Shown here one piece after another: positions 8,644 to 16,558 of a stretch of DNA of 64,000 bases. The translations under genes were made by a program, and so were the position numbers. This DNA comes from Hymenobacter sp. CRA2 (GTDB lineage Bacteria > Bacteroidota > Bacteroidia > Cytophagales > Hymenobacteraceae), in the NCBI RefSeq assembly GCF_002007105.1, contig NZ_MVBC01000001.1, forward strand, positions 124,001 through 188,000. Direction: 5' to 3'. Each line of letters begins with the position of its first letter. Within the stretch, counting starts at the first letter, position 1. Below the pieces are notes generated by a model. That model did no database searches. It had not been told where the DNA came from and worked only from the letters and a program-made list of their open reading frames with translations.

Positions 8644-9090
8644 ATGGAAGCACAAGAAAATAAGGCTGGAAGCGCCGCCGCAGCTACTGAGGCTATTCCT
8701 AAGGTGACTGGCATCGGTGGTATTTTCTTTTTCTCTGACAACCCCCAGGCAGCAAGGGACTGGTACACCAACAATTTAGGGATTGAAGTCAATGAGTGGG
8801 GTTCAACTTTTGAATCCAGGAATATTGACCGCCCTGACGAGGTAAACCAACTCCAATGGAGCCCTTTTAAAAAAGGCAGTGACTATTTCGCGCCTTCAGA
8901 AAAAGAATTCATGATTAACTACCGGGTGCAGAATATTGAAGGACTGGTAAGTAAGCTCAAGGACAACGGCGTAACCATTCTCGACGATATTGCGACTTAC
9001 GACTACGGAAAATTCGTCCATATCATGGATGCCGAAGGCAACAAGATCGAGCTATGGGAGCCCGCGGACGCTGCCACAGCTGGGCAATAG
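8644..9090 (+). CDS. VOC-superfamily (glyoxalase/bleomycin-resistance type) protein
   Basis: A 148-residue soluble protein with the vicinal-oxygen-chelate layout: start strand GIGGIFFFSDNPQAARDWYTNNLGIEV, a middle segment with YRVQNIEGLVSKLKDNGVTILDDI, and the end strand HIMDAEGNKIELWEPA, whose glutamate is the usual C-terminal metal ligand. The first-strand histidine ligand of glyoxalase I is not obvious (GIGGIFFF), so metal binding and substrate are uncertain. The gene is more AT-rich than the housekeeping genes around it and ends in a terminator hairpin. Confidence 0.85.
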   Translation: MEAQENKAGSAAAATEAIPKVTGIGGIFFFSDNPQAARDWYTNNLGIEVNEWGSTFESRNIDRPDEVNQLQWSPFKKGSDYFAPSEKEFMINYRVQNIEGLVSKLKDNGVTILDDIATYDYGKFVHIMDAEGNKIELWEPADAATAGQ

Positions 9091-9109
9091 ATAACCAACA
9101 GCACGCACC

Positions 9110-9144
9110 GCGCCGCCTGGTTCTACCGAGGCGGCGCTGTCTTT
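9110..9144 (+). terminator. Rho-independent terminator after the VOC gene
   Basis: A 9-bp stem (GCGCCGCCT with AGGCGGCGC), extendable inward by GGT/ACC with one bulge, followed on the plus strand by TGTCTTTT. It lies 20 bases after the VOC stop. Confidence 0.8.
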
Positions 9145-9240
9145 TGCATGCAGGCCCAATCAGCCGCATCCATTCCCGGCGCTGAAAGTCGTCCGCTTGT
9201 GCCTCAGCATGGCGGGTAGGCAGCCCTTTTCGCTCCTTTT

Positions 9241-10224
9241 TTACATTCCCAGCACCTGCTGCCAGATATCTTCCTGCACCGGAATACACTGCGCCAGGTT
9301 CTGCTGCCGCGTGGCCCAGGACTGCTCACCGGAGTAGCGCACCGCGCCGTCGGGGCTGCTGCTTTTGGTATAGCGGATGATGTCGTCGATGAGCGACGCG
9401 TGCATCTCGGGCCGGTGTAGGGCAATGAAGCACTGAGACACGCCGTACTCCTCGCCGCTTTGGCTGATGGCGGCAGTGGAGCGGCCGCCGGTCAGGGCAG
9501 TGAGTAATACATCGAGCACCAGGGAGAGGCCGGAGCCTTTCCAGAAGCCGATGGGCAAGCCGCGCTGCGAGGCCAGAATCTGCTTGGGGTCGGTGGTTAG
9601 TTGGCCCTGCTGGTCGTAGCCGCCGGGCACGGGCAGCGCTTCGCCTCGCGCCGCGTAGGTGCTGAGCTTGCCGTAGGAATACTGCGATAGGGCCATGTCG
9701 AGCACTACGGGTGGCTCGGGACTGCGCGGCACGGCTATGACGAGTGGGTTGTTGCCCAGCCGGGCATCCTGGCCGCCCCAGGGCGTAACGTTGGCAATGG
9801 TATTGGTAAAGCAGATGCCAATGCAGCCCGCATCGGCGGCCTGCCAGCCGTAGGTGCCGCCGCGCATCCAGTGGTTGGTGTTGCCTAGGGCCACGCAACC
9901 GATGCCGTGCTCTTTGGCCAGATCGATGGCCCGTGCCATGCCCTGCCACGCGCTGTACACTCCCGGCGCCAAATGCCCGTCCCAGCGCTCCAAGGCCCCC
10001 ATGCGCTCCACGCATTCCGGCTCGGCGGCCGGGTCGACGCGGCCCTGGCGCACAGCCTGCACAAAGGCCGGAAAGCGGTTCAGGCCGTGGGTGTACACCC
10101 CGTCGCGGCTGTTTTGGGCGAAAATGGTGGCACAGTGCTCGGCTTTGGCTTCGGAGAACTGCAGCGTTAGCAGCACGCGCTTGAATTCCTGCTGCAGTTG
10201 TTGGTAAGGAACGCGTAAGCTCAT
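9241..10224 (-). CDS. Ldh2/MDH2-family NAD(P)H oxidoreductase (2,3-diketo-L-gulonate reductase type)
   Basis: A 327-residue member of the malate/L-lactate dehydrogenase-2 family, closest in motif to YiaK/DlgD, which reduces 2,3-diketo-L-gulonate to 3-keto-L-gulonate with NAD(P)H. Visible motifs are the catalytic-histidine segment SRDGVYTHGLNRFPAF (H46, close to His44 in DlgD), GNTNHWMRGGTYGWQAADAG, the FTNT block, LGNNPLVIAVP, VVLDMALSQYSYGKL and GLSLVLDVLLTALTGG. No sugar-uptake partners are adjacent, so the physiological substrate is inferred only from family. It faces the VOC gene convergently. The ATG at 10224 gives the standard MSLRVPYQQL start. Confidence 0.9.
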   Translation of the reverse strand: MSLRVPYQQLQQEFKRVLLTLQFSEAKAEHCATIFAQNSRDGVYTHGLNRFPAFVQAVRQGRVDPAAEPECVERMGALERWDGHLAPGVYSAWQGMARAIDLAKEHGIGCVALGNTNHWMRGGTYGWQAADAGCIGICFTNTIANVTPWGGQDARLGNNPLVIAVPRSPEPPVVLDMALSQYSYGKLSTYAARGEALPVPGGYDQQGQLTTDPKQILASQRGLPIGFWKGSGLSLVLDVLLTALTGGRSTAAISQSGEEYGVSQCFIALHRPEMHASLIDDIIRYTKSSSPDGAVRYSGEQSWATRQQNLAQCIPVQEDIWQQVLGM

Positions 10225-10734
10225 ACGGCGGTAAGTCAGGTAAAAGGCTTCCTACGGCTGGCCCGGGCCTCTGGGCTTGTCGGCGCAAGGTATAGCTGCT
10301 ACCGTTGGTAGCGCCTCCCGCCGCATCAGGCTTAGTATGTACCCGTTCTGCCTGTTACACCGACCAAACCTTATCTGAAGGCGCTGAGCCGGGCGCTCCA
10401 ACCGGGGCTTGGTGAACCTAGATCTGGAATATCGCATAAATCACATGTCACACAATACGTTACCTGAGACGCCAAGCCTTGTCTTACAACAACGAACGCT
10501 TGAATATGACAGCAGACAATATCCCCTATTTCATAAATTAGCCAACTATAGTACAAGTCCTCAGCGAGTCAGCTTATGCCTGCTATGTGGCTGCATGTTC
10601 TCCTACTTTGAGGCATACTTACACACAGCGCGGTTCTGACGGGCTGACCACCCAGCTTTATGCAGCAGCTACTCCTACTTGAAATTCAGCTGTCTGAGTA
10701 CCATTAATACATAGTGCAATAACACCTACTTCCC
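10225..10734. other. Intergenic region without a convincing gene
   Basis: About 510 bases between the divergent dehydrogenase gene and the small secreted protein. Three short open frames (76 residues plus, two of 61 residues minus) overlap here but lack a signal peptide, hydrophobic pattern or any family motif, and the base composition drops toward the right end. I see no tRNA, no strong hairpin and no recognisable promoter pair. Confidence 0.5.
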
Positions 10735-10986
10735 ATGAAAAAAAGCTTAGTATTTGCCGCCCTGTTGTTTTCGTCTTTCTCAGTATTTGCAACGACCAGC
10801 CCCGTTGTAACCAAAGAAGACAAAACTGTCCCTACCGAAAACGCCCAATTGTCGGCCGCCGTTTTTGACTACAACTGCGTGGATGTAACCCTATCCTGTG
10901 GCCTGCACGGCCAGGAGTGCGGCGAAACGACCTCCGAAATTATAACCAAAGTAATTGCTGCTGAAGAAGCTTATTGCGGCGACTAA
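10735..10986 (+). CDS. Small secreted four-cysteine protein (83 residues)
   Basis: A clear signal peptide (MKKSLVFAALLFSSFSVFA) is followed by a Thr/Lys/Glu-rich spacer and a C-terminal part with four cysteines at 48, 55, 62 and 81; the first three are spaced exactly seven residues apart (Cx6Cx6C). No family is recognised. The cysteine pattern and small size suggest an exported, disulfide-stabilised protein or a precursor peptide; nothing in the sequence shows a leader-cleavage site other than signal peptidase. It has its own terminator and lies 72 bases before the GLPGLI gene. Confidence 0.75.
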   Translation: MKKSLVFAALLFSSFSVFATTSPVVTKEDKTVPTENAQLSAAVFDYNCVDVTLSCGLHGQECGETTSEIITKVIAAEEAYCGD

Positions 10987-11007
10987 TAATTGTCGTACGC
11001 ACAATAT

Positions 11008-11041
11008 GTGGGCGTCAACTTGTTTGGCGCCCACTTTTCTT
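11008..11041 (+). terminator. Rho-independent terminator after the small secreted protein
   Basis: A 7-bp stem (GTGGGCG with CGCCCAC, plus a T/G pair) with an 11-base loop followed directly by TTTTCTT on the plus strand. Confidence 0.82.
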
Positions 11042-11058
11042 GATGCCGCTCCCCGAAT

Positions 11059-11871
11059 ATGAAAAATCTACCCCACCTTCTGCTGTTAGCCGGGCTGGCT
11101 GGCGCTACCTACGCACAGGCCCAAAATCAGGCCAACATAAAGTGCATTTATAAAATAATGTTCCGGCCTGATTCGACCAATATCAATAACTTAAGAACTG
11201 AATACGGGGTATTGCTACTAGGAAATAATATATCCAAATACCAGACTATCAACAAGGCGCTTCTGGACTCTGTGGTCTTGAATGTACCCAAGGACGCCAT
11301 GGCCTTCCAAATGTCCTTCGACGCTTCCAAGCTGCCTAAGACCTATTTCAGCTCGATTATTTTTAAGGACCTGCGCAAGAAGGAAGTCGTGGTTTACGAT
11401 GAGGTGTACATCGACCAGTACCGCTACCAAGAGCCGGAGTCTTCATTTGCCTGGCAGATTACGCCCGAGAAAGCCGTAATTTCCGGTTACAAGTGCCAGA
11501 AAGCAACTTCGGCATTTGGGGGGCGGCGTTGGGAGGCGTGGTTTACCAACGAGGTTCCCAGCAGCGACGGCCCGTACAAGTTTCACGGCTTGCCGGGCCT
11601 GATTATAAAAGCCAACGATACCAAAAACTACTACACGTTTACGCTTAGCTCGCTGCAAAAACTGGCTAGCCCAGCCGTATTGGAGTTGCCAGCTCGTAAA
11701 GCCACGACCATCACCAAAGCAGAATACACCAAAGCCAAGCGCAACTACGACCTAAACGCCGTGGACATAATGGCACAGCGCGGGTCGGTTTATGGCGAGC
11801 CGGAGGAAATGAAGCGCCGGCACCAGGAGAAAATGAAGAAGCGCAATAACCCCATCGAACTTATGAAGTAG
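11059..11871 (+). CDS. GLPGLI family exported protein
   Basis: A 270-residue protein with signal peptide (MKNLPHLLLLAGLAGATYAQAQ). The family-naming motif is present as FHGLPGLIIKANDTKNYYTF near residue 175, preceded by the usual CQKATSAFGGRRWEAWFT block. GLPGLI proteins (TIGR01200 as I recall) are periplasmic or surface proteins of unknown function in Bacteroidota, very often followed by a TonB-linked outer-membrane protein; that partner follows here after 23 bases. The C-terminal tail is short and basic (MKKRNNPIELMK). Confidence 0.92.
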   Translation: MKNLPHLLLLAGLAGATYAQAQNQANIKCIYKIMFRPDSTNINNLRTEYGVLLLGNNISKYQTINKALLDSVVLNVPKDAMAFQMSFDASKLPKTYFSSIIFKDLRKKEVVVYDEVYIDQYRYQEPESSFAWQITPEKAVISGYKCQKATSAFGGRRWEAWFTNEVPSSDGPYKFHGLPGLIIKANDTKNYYTFTLSSLQKLASPAVLELPARKATTITKAEYTKAKRNYDLNAVDIMAQRGSVYGEPEEMKRRHQEKMKKRNNPIELMK

Positions 11872-11894
11872 CGAAGGCCTGCTCCCTGCCCGTT

Positions 11895-14546
11895 ATGTCT
11901 GTGTATCTCCGCATATGTGTATTATGGCTATATGCTTCGCTGGCTAGTGCCCAAACGCTAATTACCGGGCAGGTAAGCAGCCCCGAGCGCCGCCCGCTGG
12001 CCGATATCAGCGTTACGGTAGAATCGCGGGATAGCACCACCCTGGGCTTCGCCATTACGAATGCGGCAGGCAATTTTTCCATTACAATAACTTCAGCGGC
12101 TGATACGCTCGTGGTGCGGGCCCGCTCCCTAAATTATGTAGTCCAGTCTTTTGCCGTGGCCAACCGCAACCAGCAGGTTAATTTCCTGCTGCGCCCCGGA
12201 GAACAGCAGCTCAAGGAAGTGGTCATTCAGGGCAACATGCCCATCCGCCGACGCGGCGACACGCTTAGCTATTCGGTGGCGGCTTTTGCCGACCAAAAAG
12301 ACCGGGCCATCGTGGATGTGCTGCGCAAGCTGCCGGGGGTGGAGGTAGAAAGCGACGGCCGGGTGCTGTACGAGGGCAAGCCCATTCAGAAGTTCTACAT
12401 CGAAGGACTGGACCTGCTGGAGGGCCAGTACAACCTGGCTACCAAAAACCTGCCGGCCGAAACCGTGGAAGCGGTGCAGATCCTGGAAAATCACCAGCCC
12501 GTGCAAGTGCTTAGCGGCGTGGCGGCCTCCACGCGGGCTTCGCTCAATATCAAGCTCAAAAAAGCCATAACGACCACTGGTACCGCTACGCTGGGCCTGG
12601 GGCTGCCGCCGGTGCGCTGGCAAGCCAACGTAACGCCCATCGTTCTGGGCAGCGGGCAGCAGCTTCTGGCTTCCTACCAGGCCGACAACGTGGGCCACGA
12701 TCTGGGCGTGAACCTGAAGCAGCTGAGCCTGGAAGACCTGCGAACTTCTTCGGCCCGGGACCTAAACAAGCCCGAACTCGTAGGCATCCAGCGGCTTGCT
12801 ACGCCTGCCGTGGACAGTAAGCGCTATTTGTTCAACAACGCTCACCTGCTGACCTTAAACTACCTCCGGAAGGTATCGGATGAGTTGCAACTGCGCGTCA
12901 ATGCCTACTACCTGCAGGACCACCAGAAGCAGCGGGGCGCCACGGCTACTTTCTTCTACCTGCCGGATGACACCGTGCAGCTCACCGAAGCCAAAATCAA
13001 CCGCCTGACTTACCAATCGGCGCAAACCAACCTGACGCTGCTGAAAAACACCAAGCGCCAGTATTTCAAAAACACGCTTTCGCTGACGGGCTACTGCAAC
13101 AGGCAGCAGGGCGAAGTACAGCGCAGTCAGGGCCCTTCGCCGGTCAGCCAGGTACTACGAGTGCCTTACGCCGCCTTGTCCAACACCTTGCGCCTGGTGC
13201 AGCCGCTGGGCGGGCAGTTACTAACGCTGGCGTCTTACGTCTCGTTCGACCGGGCACCGCAGCAGTTAACCGTCGCCCCGGGTCCGTTTGCGGCGGTGCT
13301 CGGGGGCGGGCAGGCTTACCCGGGCGCGCGGCAGCAGGTCACTCTGGCCGAGTGGACCACCACCAACTCGCTGAGCAGCACCAGAACGTGGCGGCGCTGG
13401 ACGGCCACGGCGGGTGCCGGGTTCGAAGCCCGGCAGCAACGCCTCGCTTCCGCGCTGTATCGCCAGGAGCCGGCCGGTGAGACGCCGCTGGGCAAGAGCT
13501 TTGAGAATGCGCTGTCCTTGACCAGCTACCAAGGCAACGGGCAGGTGGAGGCAGCCTACAAAGCCCGTTCCTGGAATGCCAGCATCGCACTGCCCATCCG
13601 GCTATGGCACTTTGCAGTAACCGACGCCAACCTGGACCAAGGCCAGCAGCTGCGCGTGGTGACGGCAGAGCCGCAGGTGTATGCCCGCTACGACTTCACC
13701 CCGCAGTGGTACACCTCGGCCACCTACCAGCTTTCCCGGCATTTCGGCGACGCGACGCAGCTCAACTACGGCTACATTTTGCGCGACTACCGCAATCTGC
13801 AGCGCAACGCGGTTCCGCTTTCGCAGCGCACGGTGCAGAGCTACACGCTAAGCGTGTACCACAAGAATGCGCTCCGGGCGCGCTTTGCCCACCTGGCTTA
13901 TTCGTACGCTGAAACGGGCAATAACCTACTGTACCGCAGCCAGGTGCAGGAAGACGGCACCACTGAGCTGACGTACCGAAACCGATATAACTATTCGAGC
14001 CGGCACAACCTGTCGGGGCAGCTAAGCAAATTCGTTGGCGAACTTAAGACGACCGTCAGCCTCGGCGCGACGTTGCACAGCGGCAAACAGCCCCAGCTTC
14101 TGAACGAGGTGCTGACCCAGGTGCGCAACCAGGGGGCCACCGCCACCTTCAAACTAAATACGCAGCTGCGGCAGTGGTTTGGGCTGGACTATCAGGCCAA
14201 GGGTGTATTCCTGCGAACGGCAGTTGACGCAGGGGCTGCCACGTCCTCTTTCGGCCACGAACATGTGTTGAACCTGAACCTGTACCCCGCGCCCAATCAT
14301 TACGTGAAGCTGAGCAGTGATTATTACGAAAACAGGTATTTAGCCAATCAAAACAGAGCCGTATTCGGCGACTTGCTTTACCGCTATACCATTGGCGAAA
14401 AGAAGATAGACCTGGAAATACAATGGAGTAACATCTTCAATATCAAGGAGTACACCTCGAATACGGTAAACAGCTACACCTTTATCCAAAGTACTTACCG
14501 CTTGCGCCCCATGCAACTCCTGGCAGTAATCAAATTTTCGCTGTAG
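11895..14546 (+). CDS. TonB-linked outer-membrane protein with carboxypeptidase-regulatory domain
   Basis: An 883-residue outer-membrane beta-barrel protein. After a signal peptide (ending LASAQ) comes a CarboxypepD-regulatory-like beta-sandwich (about 20-105; ITGQVSSPERRPLADISVTV), then a plug-like domain (RRRGDTLSYSV, ADQKDRAIVDVLRKLPGVEV, AVQILENHQPV) and a long barrel of alternating aromatic strands to the C-terminus. This is the architecture of the barrel proteins that pair with GLPGLI proteins. The pairing suggests a shared transport or surface role; the cargo is unknown. The last residues LLAVIKFSL form a typical terminal strand ending in hydrophobics rather than the classical final Phe. 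Confidence 0.85.
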   Translation: MSVYLRICVLWLYASLASAQTLITGQVSSPERRPLADISVTVESRDSTTLGFAITNAAGNFSITITSAADTLVVRARSLNYVVQSFAVANRNQQVNFLLRPGEQQLKEVVIQGNMPIRRRGDTLSYSVAAFADQKDRAIVDVLRKLPGVEVESDGRVLYEGKPIQKFYIEGLDLLEGQYNLATKNLPAETVEAVQILENHQPVQVLSGVAASTRASLNIKLKKAITTTGTATLGLGLPPVRWQANVTPIVLGSGQQLLASYQADNVGHDLGVNLKQLSLEDLRTSSARDLNKPELVGIQRLATPAVDSKRYLFNNAHLLTLNYLRKVSDELQLRVNAYYLQDHQKQRGATATFFYLPDDTVQLTEAKINRLTYQSAQTNLTLLKNTKRQYFKNTLSLTGYCNRQQGEVQRSQGPSPVSQVLRVPYAALSNTLRLVQPLGGQLLTLASYVSFDRAPQQLTVAPGPFAAVLGGGQAYPGARQQVTLAEWTTTNSLSSTRTWRRWTATAGAGFEARQQRLASALYRQEPAGETPLGKSFENALSLTSYQGNGQVEAAYKARSWNASIALPIRLWHFAVTDANLDQGQQLRVVTAEPQVYARYDFTPQWYTSATYQLSRHFGDATQLNYGYILRDYRNLQRNAVPLSQRTVQSYTLSVYHKNALRARFAHLAYSYAETGNNLLYRSQVQEDGTTELTYRNRYNYSSRHNLSGQLSKFVGELKTTVSLGATLHSGKQPQLLNEVLTQVRNQGATATFKLNTQLRQWFGLDYQAKGVFLRTAVDAGAATSSFGHEHVLNLNLYPAPNHYVKLSSDYYENRYLANQNRAVFGDLLYRYTIGEKKIDLEIQWSNIFNIKEYTSNTVNSYTFIQSTYRLRPMQLLAVIKFSL

Positions 14547-14888
14547 CGCGGGGTTAAACGAAGCCGAACCGGCTCCTACAAGGTTATGCTTCGCCTGGGG
14601 TCTGTTTGCCGAAGGTTGATCCAAACCAAAGCTTAGTTGTGCAGCTAGCCAAAGCGCAGCGTAGGCCGGGCAGCACCGACGTTTTCTATTGTACCCAGCC
14701 TTCTTGCCGCGGCCTGCTGCCGGCCGGCTTGCCAGTCTTACCAAGGAAATGCAACGGTATGAGGGTGCTGGTGTCTCAACTTTAATTGTGTCCCCGCCGT
14801 AAGCGCTTCGCGCAGATTGCTTAATTTTGGTATTCTTCCAAAAGCAAACGCGCTTCACTCCTTCAATAAGGATTCTTTATAGAATTTT
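14547..14888. other. Intergenic region with a possible promoter element
   Basis: 342 bases without a supported gene between the barrel protein and the first hydrolase. The only signal is TAATTTTG at 14822-14829, an exact match to the Bacteroidota -7 consensus TAnnTTTG, about 60 bases upstream of the hydrolase ATG; no TTTG/TTG lies at the expected -33 distance, so it is a weak promoter candidate. A minus-strand open frame (14340-14858) overlaps the barrel gene and looks like a shadow. Confidence 0.35.
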
Positions 14889-16388
14889 ATGAGGAAAGTT
14901 TTACAAACTTCCCCGCTGCTCTGGCTTCTGCTGCTGCTGACTTTTGCCGGCGTGGCCAAGCCCGGCCCGGCCGATTCGCCGCTGGGCGGACAGTGGCGCG
15001 GCGAGCTGAAAGTGCCCGGCGGCAGCTGGGAATTGGTCATTACGGTCATTCCGTTGAGCAACGGCACGCTGTACGCCACCCTCGACGTGCCCAAGCAGAA
15101 AATCAGCCGCATGCCGGTAAAGATGGAGGTGAAGGGCACCGACGTGACCATGCGCATCGAGGAGGCGGCCAGCAAGTTCACGGGCAAGCTCGCCGGCGAC
15201 GGCAAGAAAATCAACGGCACCTGGTCGCAGCCCAGCCTGACTTCGGCCCTGGTGCTGGAGCGCACCACGGGCGCGGTAATCAACGCGGCTACCTTTAAGC
15301 CCGCCCTGCCCTACCGCGAGGAAGAAGTGGTGGTGCCCAACAAAGTAGCCAAGCTGCGCCTCACCGGCACCCTCACCATGCCGCAGGGCAAAGGCCCGTT
15401 CCCGGCCGTGGTGCTGATTTCCGACTCGGGCCCCCAGGACCGCAACGTGGTGGTGGACAACTACCGCATGTTCAATATCCTGGCCGACTACCTCACCCGC
15501 CGCGGCGTGGCCGTGCTCCGCTACGACGACCGCGGCGTGGGCAAATCCACCGGCAGCTACCAGAAAGCCACCACCACCGACCTGGTATCGGACGCGCAGG
15601 CGGCCATGGGCTTTTTGCGGGCCCACTACAAGGTAGACAAAACCCACGTGGGCATGGTGGGCCACGGCGAAGGCGCCAACGTGGCGCTGCTGGCCGCCGC
15701 CGACAAGAGTGCGCCCAACTTCGTGATTTCGCTGGCGGGCTACGGCCTGCCGGGCGCCGAGGTGCTGCGCCGCCAGCAGGTGGAAATCATGCGCCTGATC
15801 GGGGCCAATACCCAGCAGGTCAACTCCGCTCTGCAGCTGCACGAGCAGATGCTCGACATCATCCGGCAGACGCCCAACAACGACCTGGCCCGCGCTAAGG
15901 TGGCCGCCATGCTGCGCATCTCCAACGCCGACATCGACTTTACCATGGTGCAGGCCCGGGCCACGCAGCTCACCTCGCCGTGGTACCGCTTCTTCATCGA
16001 CTTCGACCCGCAAAAGCAGCTGCGCGCCGTGAAGTGCCCGGTGCTGGCCCTCAACGGCGGCGCCGACCTGCTGGTAGCGGCTAACCGTAACCTGCCAGTG
16101 CTGCAAAAGGAGCTCAAAGCAGGCGGCAACAAGCAAGTGGAAACCTATAAGCTGGCCGGTGTCAACCACTGGTTTCAGTCGGAGCGCGCCGAGTGGCCGG
16201 TGGTCAACGGGCAGCTGCAACCCACGTTTTCGCCCCGGGCACTGGTGCTGATTCACGGCTGGGTAGCCCAGAACAGCGCCCCGCCGACCTCGGTGGCCAA
16301 GTCGGCTCCGCCGCTGGCCAAGCAAGTAAAATCGGCCAGCAAAGCCCCCGGCGGTAGCACCGCCCAAACCAAACGAGCCGCCCGCTAG
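14889..16388 (+). CDS. Secreted alpha/beta-hydrolase paralogue lacking the nucleophile serine
   Basis: 499 residues: signal peptide (LLWLLLLLTFAGVAK), an N-terminal beta domain (about 30-130; GGQWRGELKVPGG), an alpha/beta-hydrolase fold (about 150-460; VLISDSGPQDR, VAVLRYDDRGVGKS) and a Lys/Ala/Pro/Ser-rich tail of some 40 residues. The downstream gene is a clear paralogue. Where that paralogue has the nucleophile elbow GHSEG, this protein has GHGEG: residue 260 is Gly (codon GGC at 15666-15668, one transition from AGC Ser). The acid (GGADLLVAAN) and histidine (GVNHWFQ) positions are kept. It is therefore probably catalytically dead or uses altered chemistry; it may have a binding or chaperone-like role beside its partner. 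Confidence 0.85.
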   Translation: MRKVLQTSPLLWLLLLLTFAGVAKPGPADSPLGGQWRGELKVPGGSWELVITVIPLSNGTLYATLDVPKQKISRMPVKMEVKGTDVTMRIEEAASKFTGKLAGDGKKINGTWSQPSLTSALVLERTTGAVINAATFKPALPYREEEVVVPNKVAKLRLTGTLTMPQGKGPFPAVVLISDSGPQDRNVVVDNYRMFNILADYLTRRGVAVLRYDDRGVGKSTGSYQKATTTDLVSDAQAAMGFLRAHYKVDKTHVGMVGHGEGANVALLAAADKSAPNFVISLAGYGLPGAEVLRRQQVEIMRLIGANTQQVNSALQLHEQMLDIIRQTPNNDLARAKVAAMLRISNADIDFTMVQARATQLTSPWYRFFIDFDPQKQLRAVKCPVLALNGGADLLVAANRNLPVLQKELKAGGNKQVETYKLAGVNHWFQSERAEWPVVNGQLQPTFSPRALVLIHGWVAQNSAPPTSVAKSAPPLAKQVKSASKAPGGSTAQTKRAAR

Positions 16389-16402
16389 GCGGCTCGTTTT
16401 TT
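16372..16402 (+). terminator. Rho-independent terminator overlapping the hydrolase stop codon
   Basis: An 11-bp stem (ACGAGCCGCC with GGCGGCTCGT, plus an A-T closing pair) with a loop CGCTA, followed by TTTTTT. The TAG stop at 16386-16388 straddles the loop and first base of the descending arm, so the last four codons and the stop are part of the terminator. Confidence 0.9.
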
Positions 16403-16558
16403 ATTATCCGGCCCGGCTGCAACCTGCCGGGACTGGGAAAATATCCTGAAAGAAATTGTTTGCTTTAACGGCCAGGCGGCCAGCCGTCGGTGCTCATTCT
16501 TCGGCCATGCCTTAGAATGCGGCTTCGGCTAATCTTACCACGCATCCTTTCCCAACGC

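Noticed and set aside
10371-10639. Overlapping 61- and 76-residue frames upstream of the small secreted protein
   Set aside because: They are antisense to each other, without family motifs or plausible secretion signals; more likely random openings in AT-richer DNA.
14901-16367. A 488-codon minus-strand frame across the first hydrolase
   Set aside because: It mirrors the hydrolase frame almost exactly; the plus strand carries signal peptide and catalytic-fold motifs, the minus strand none.
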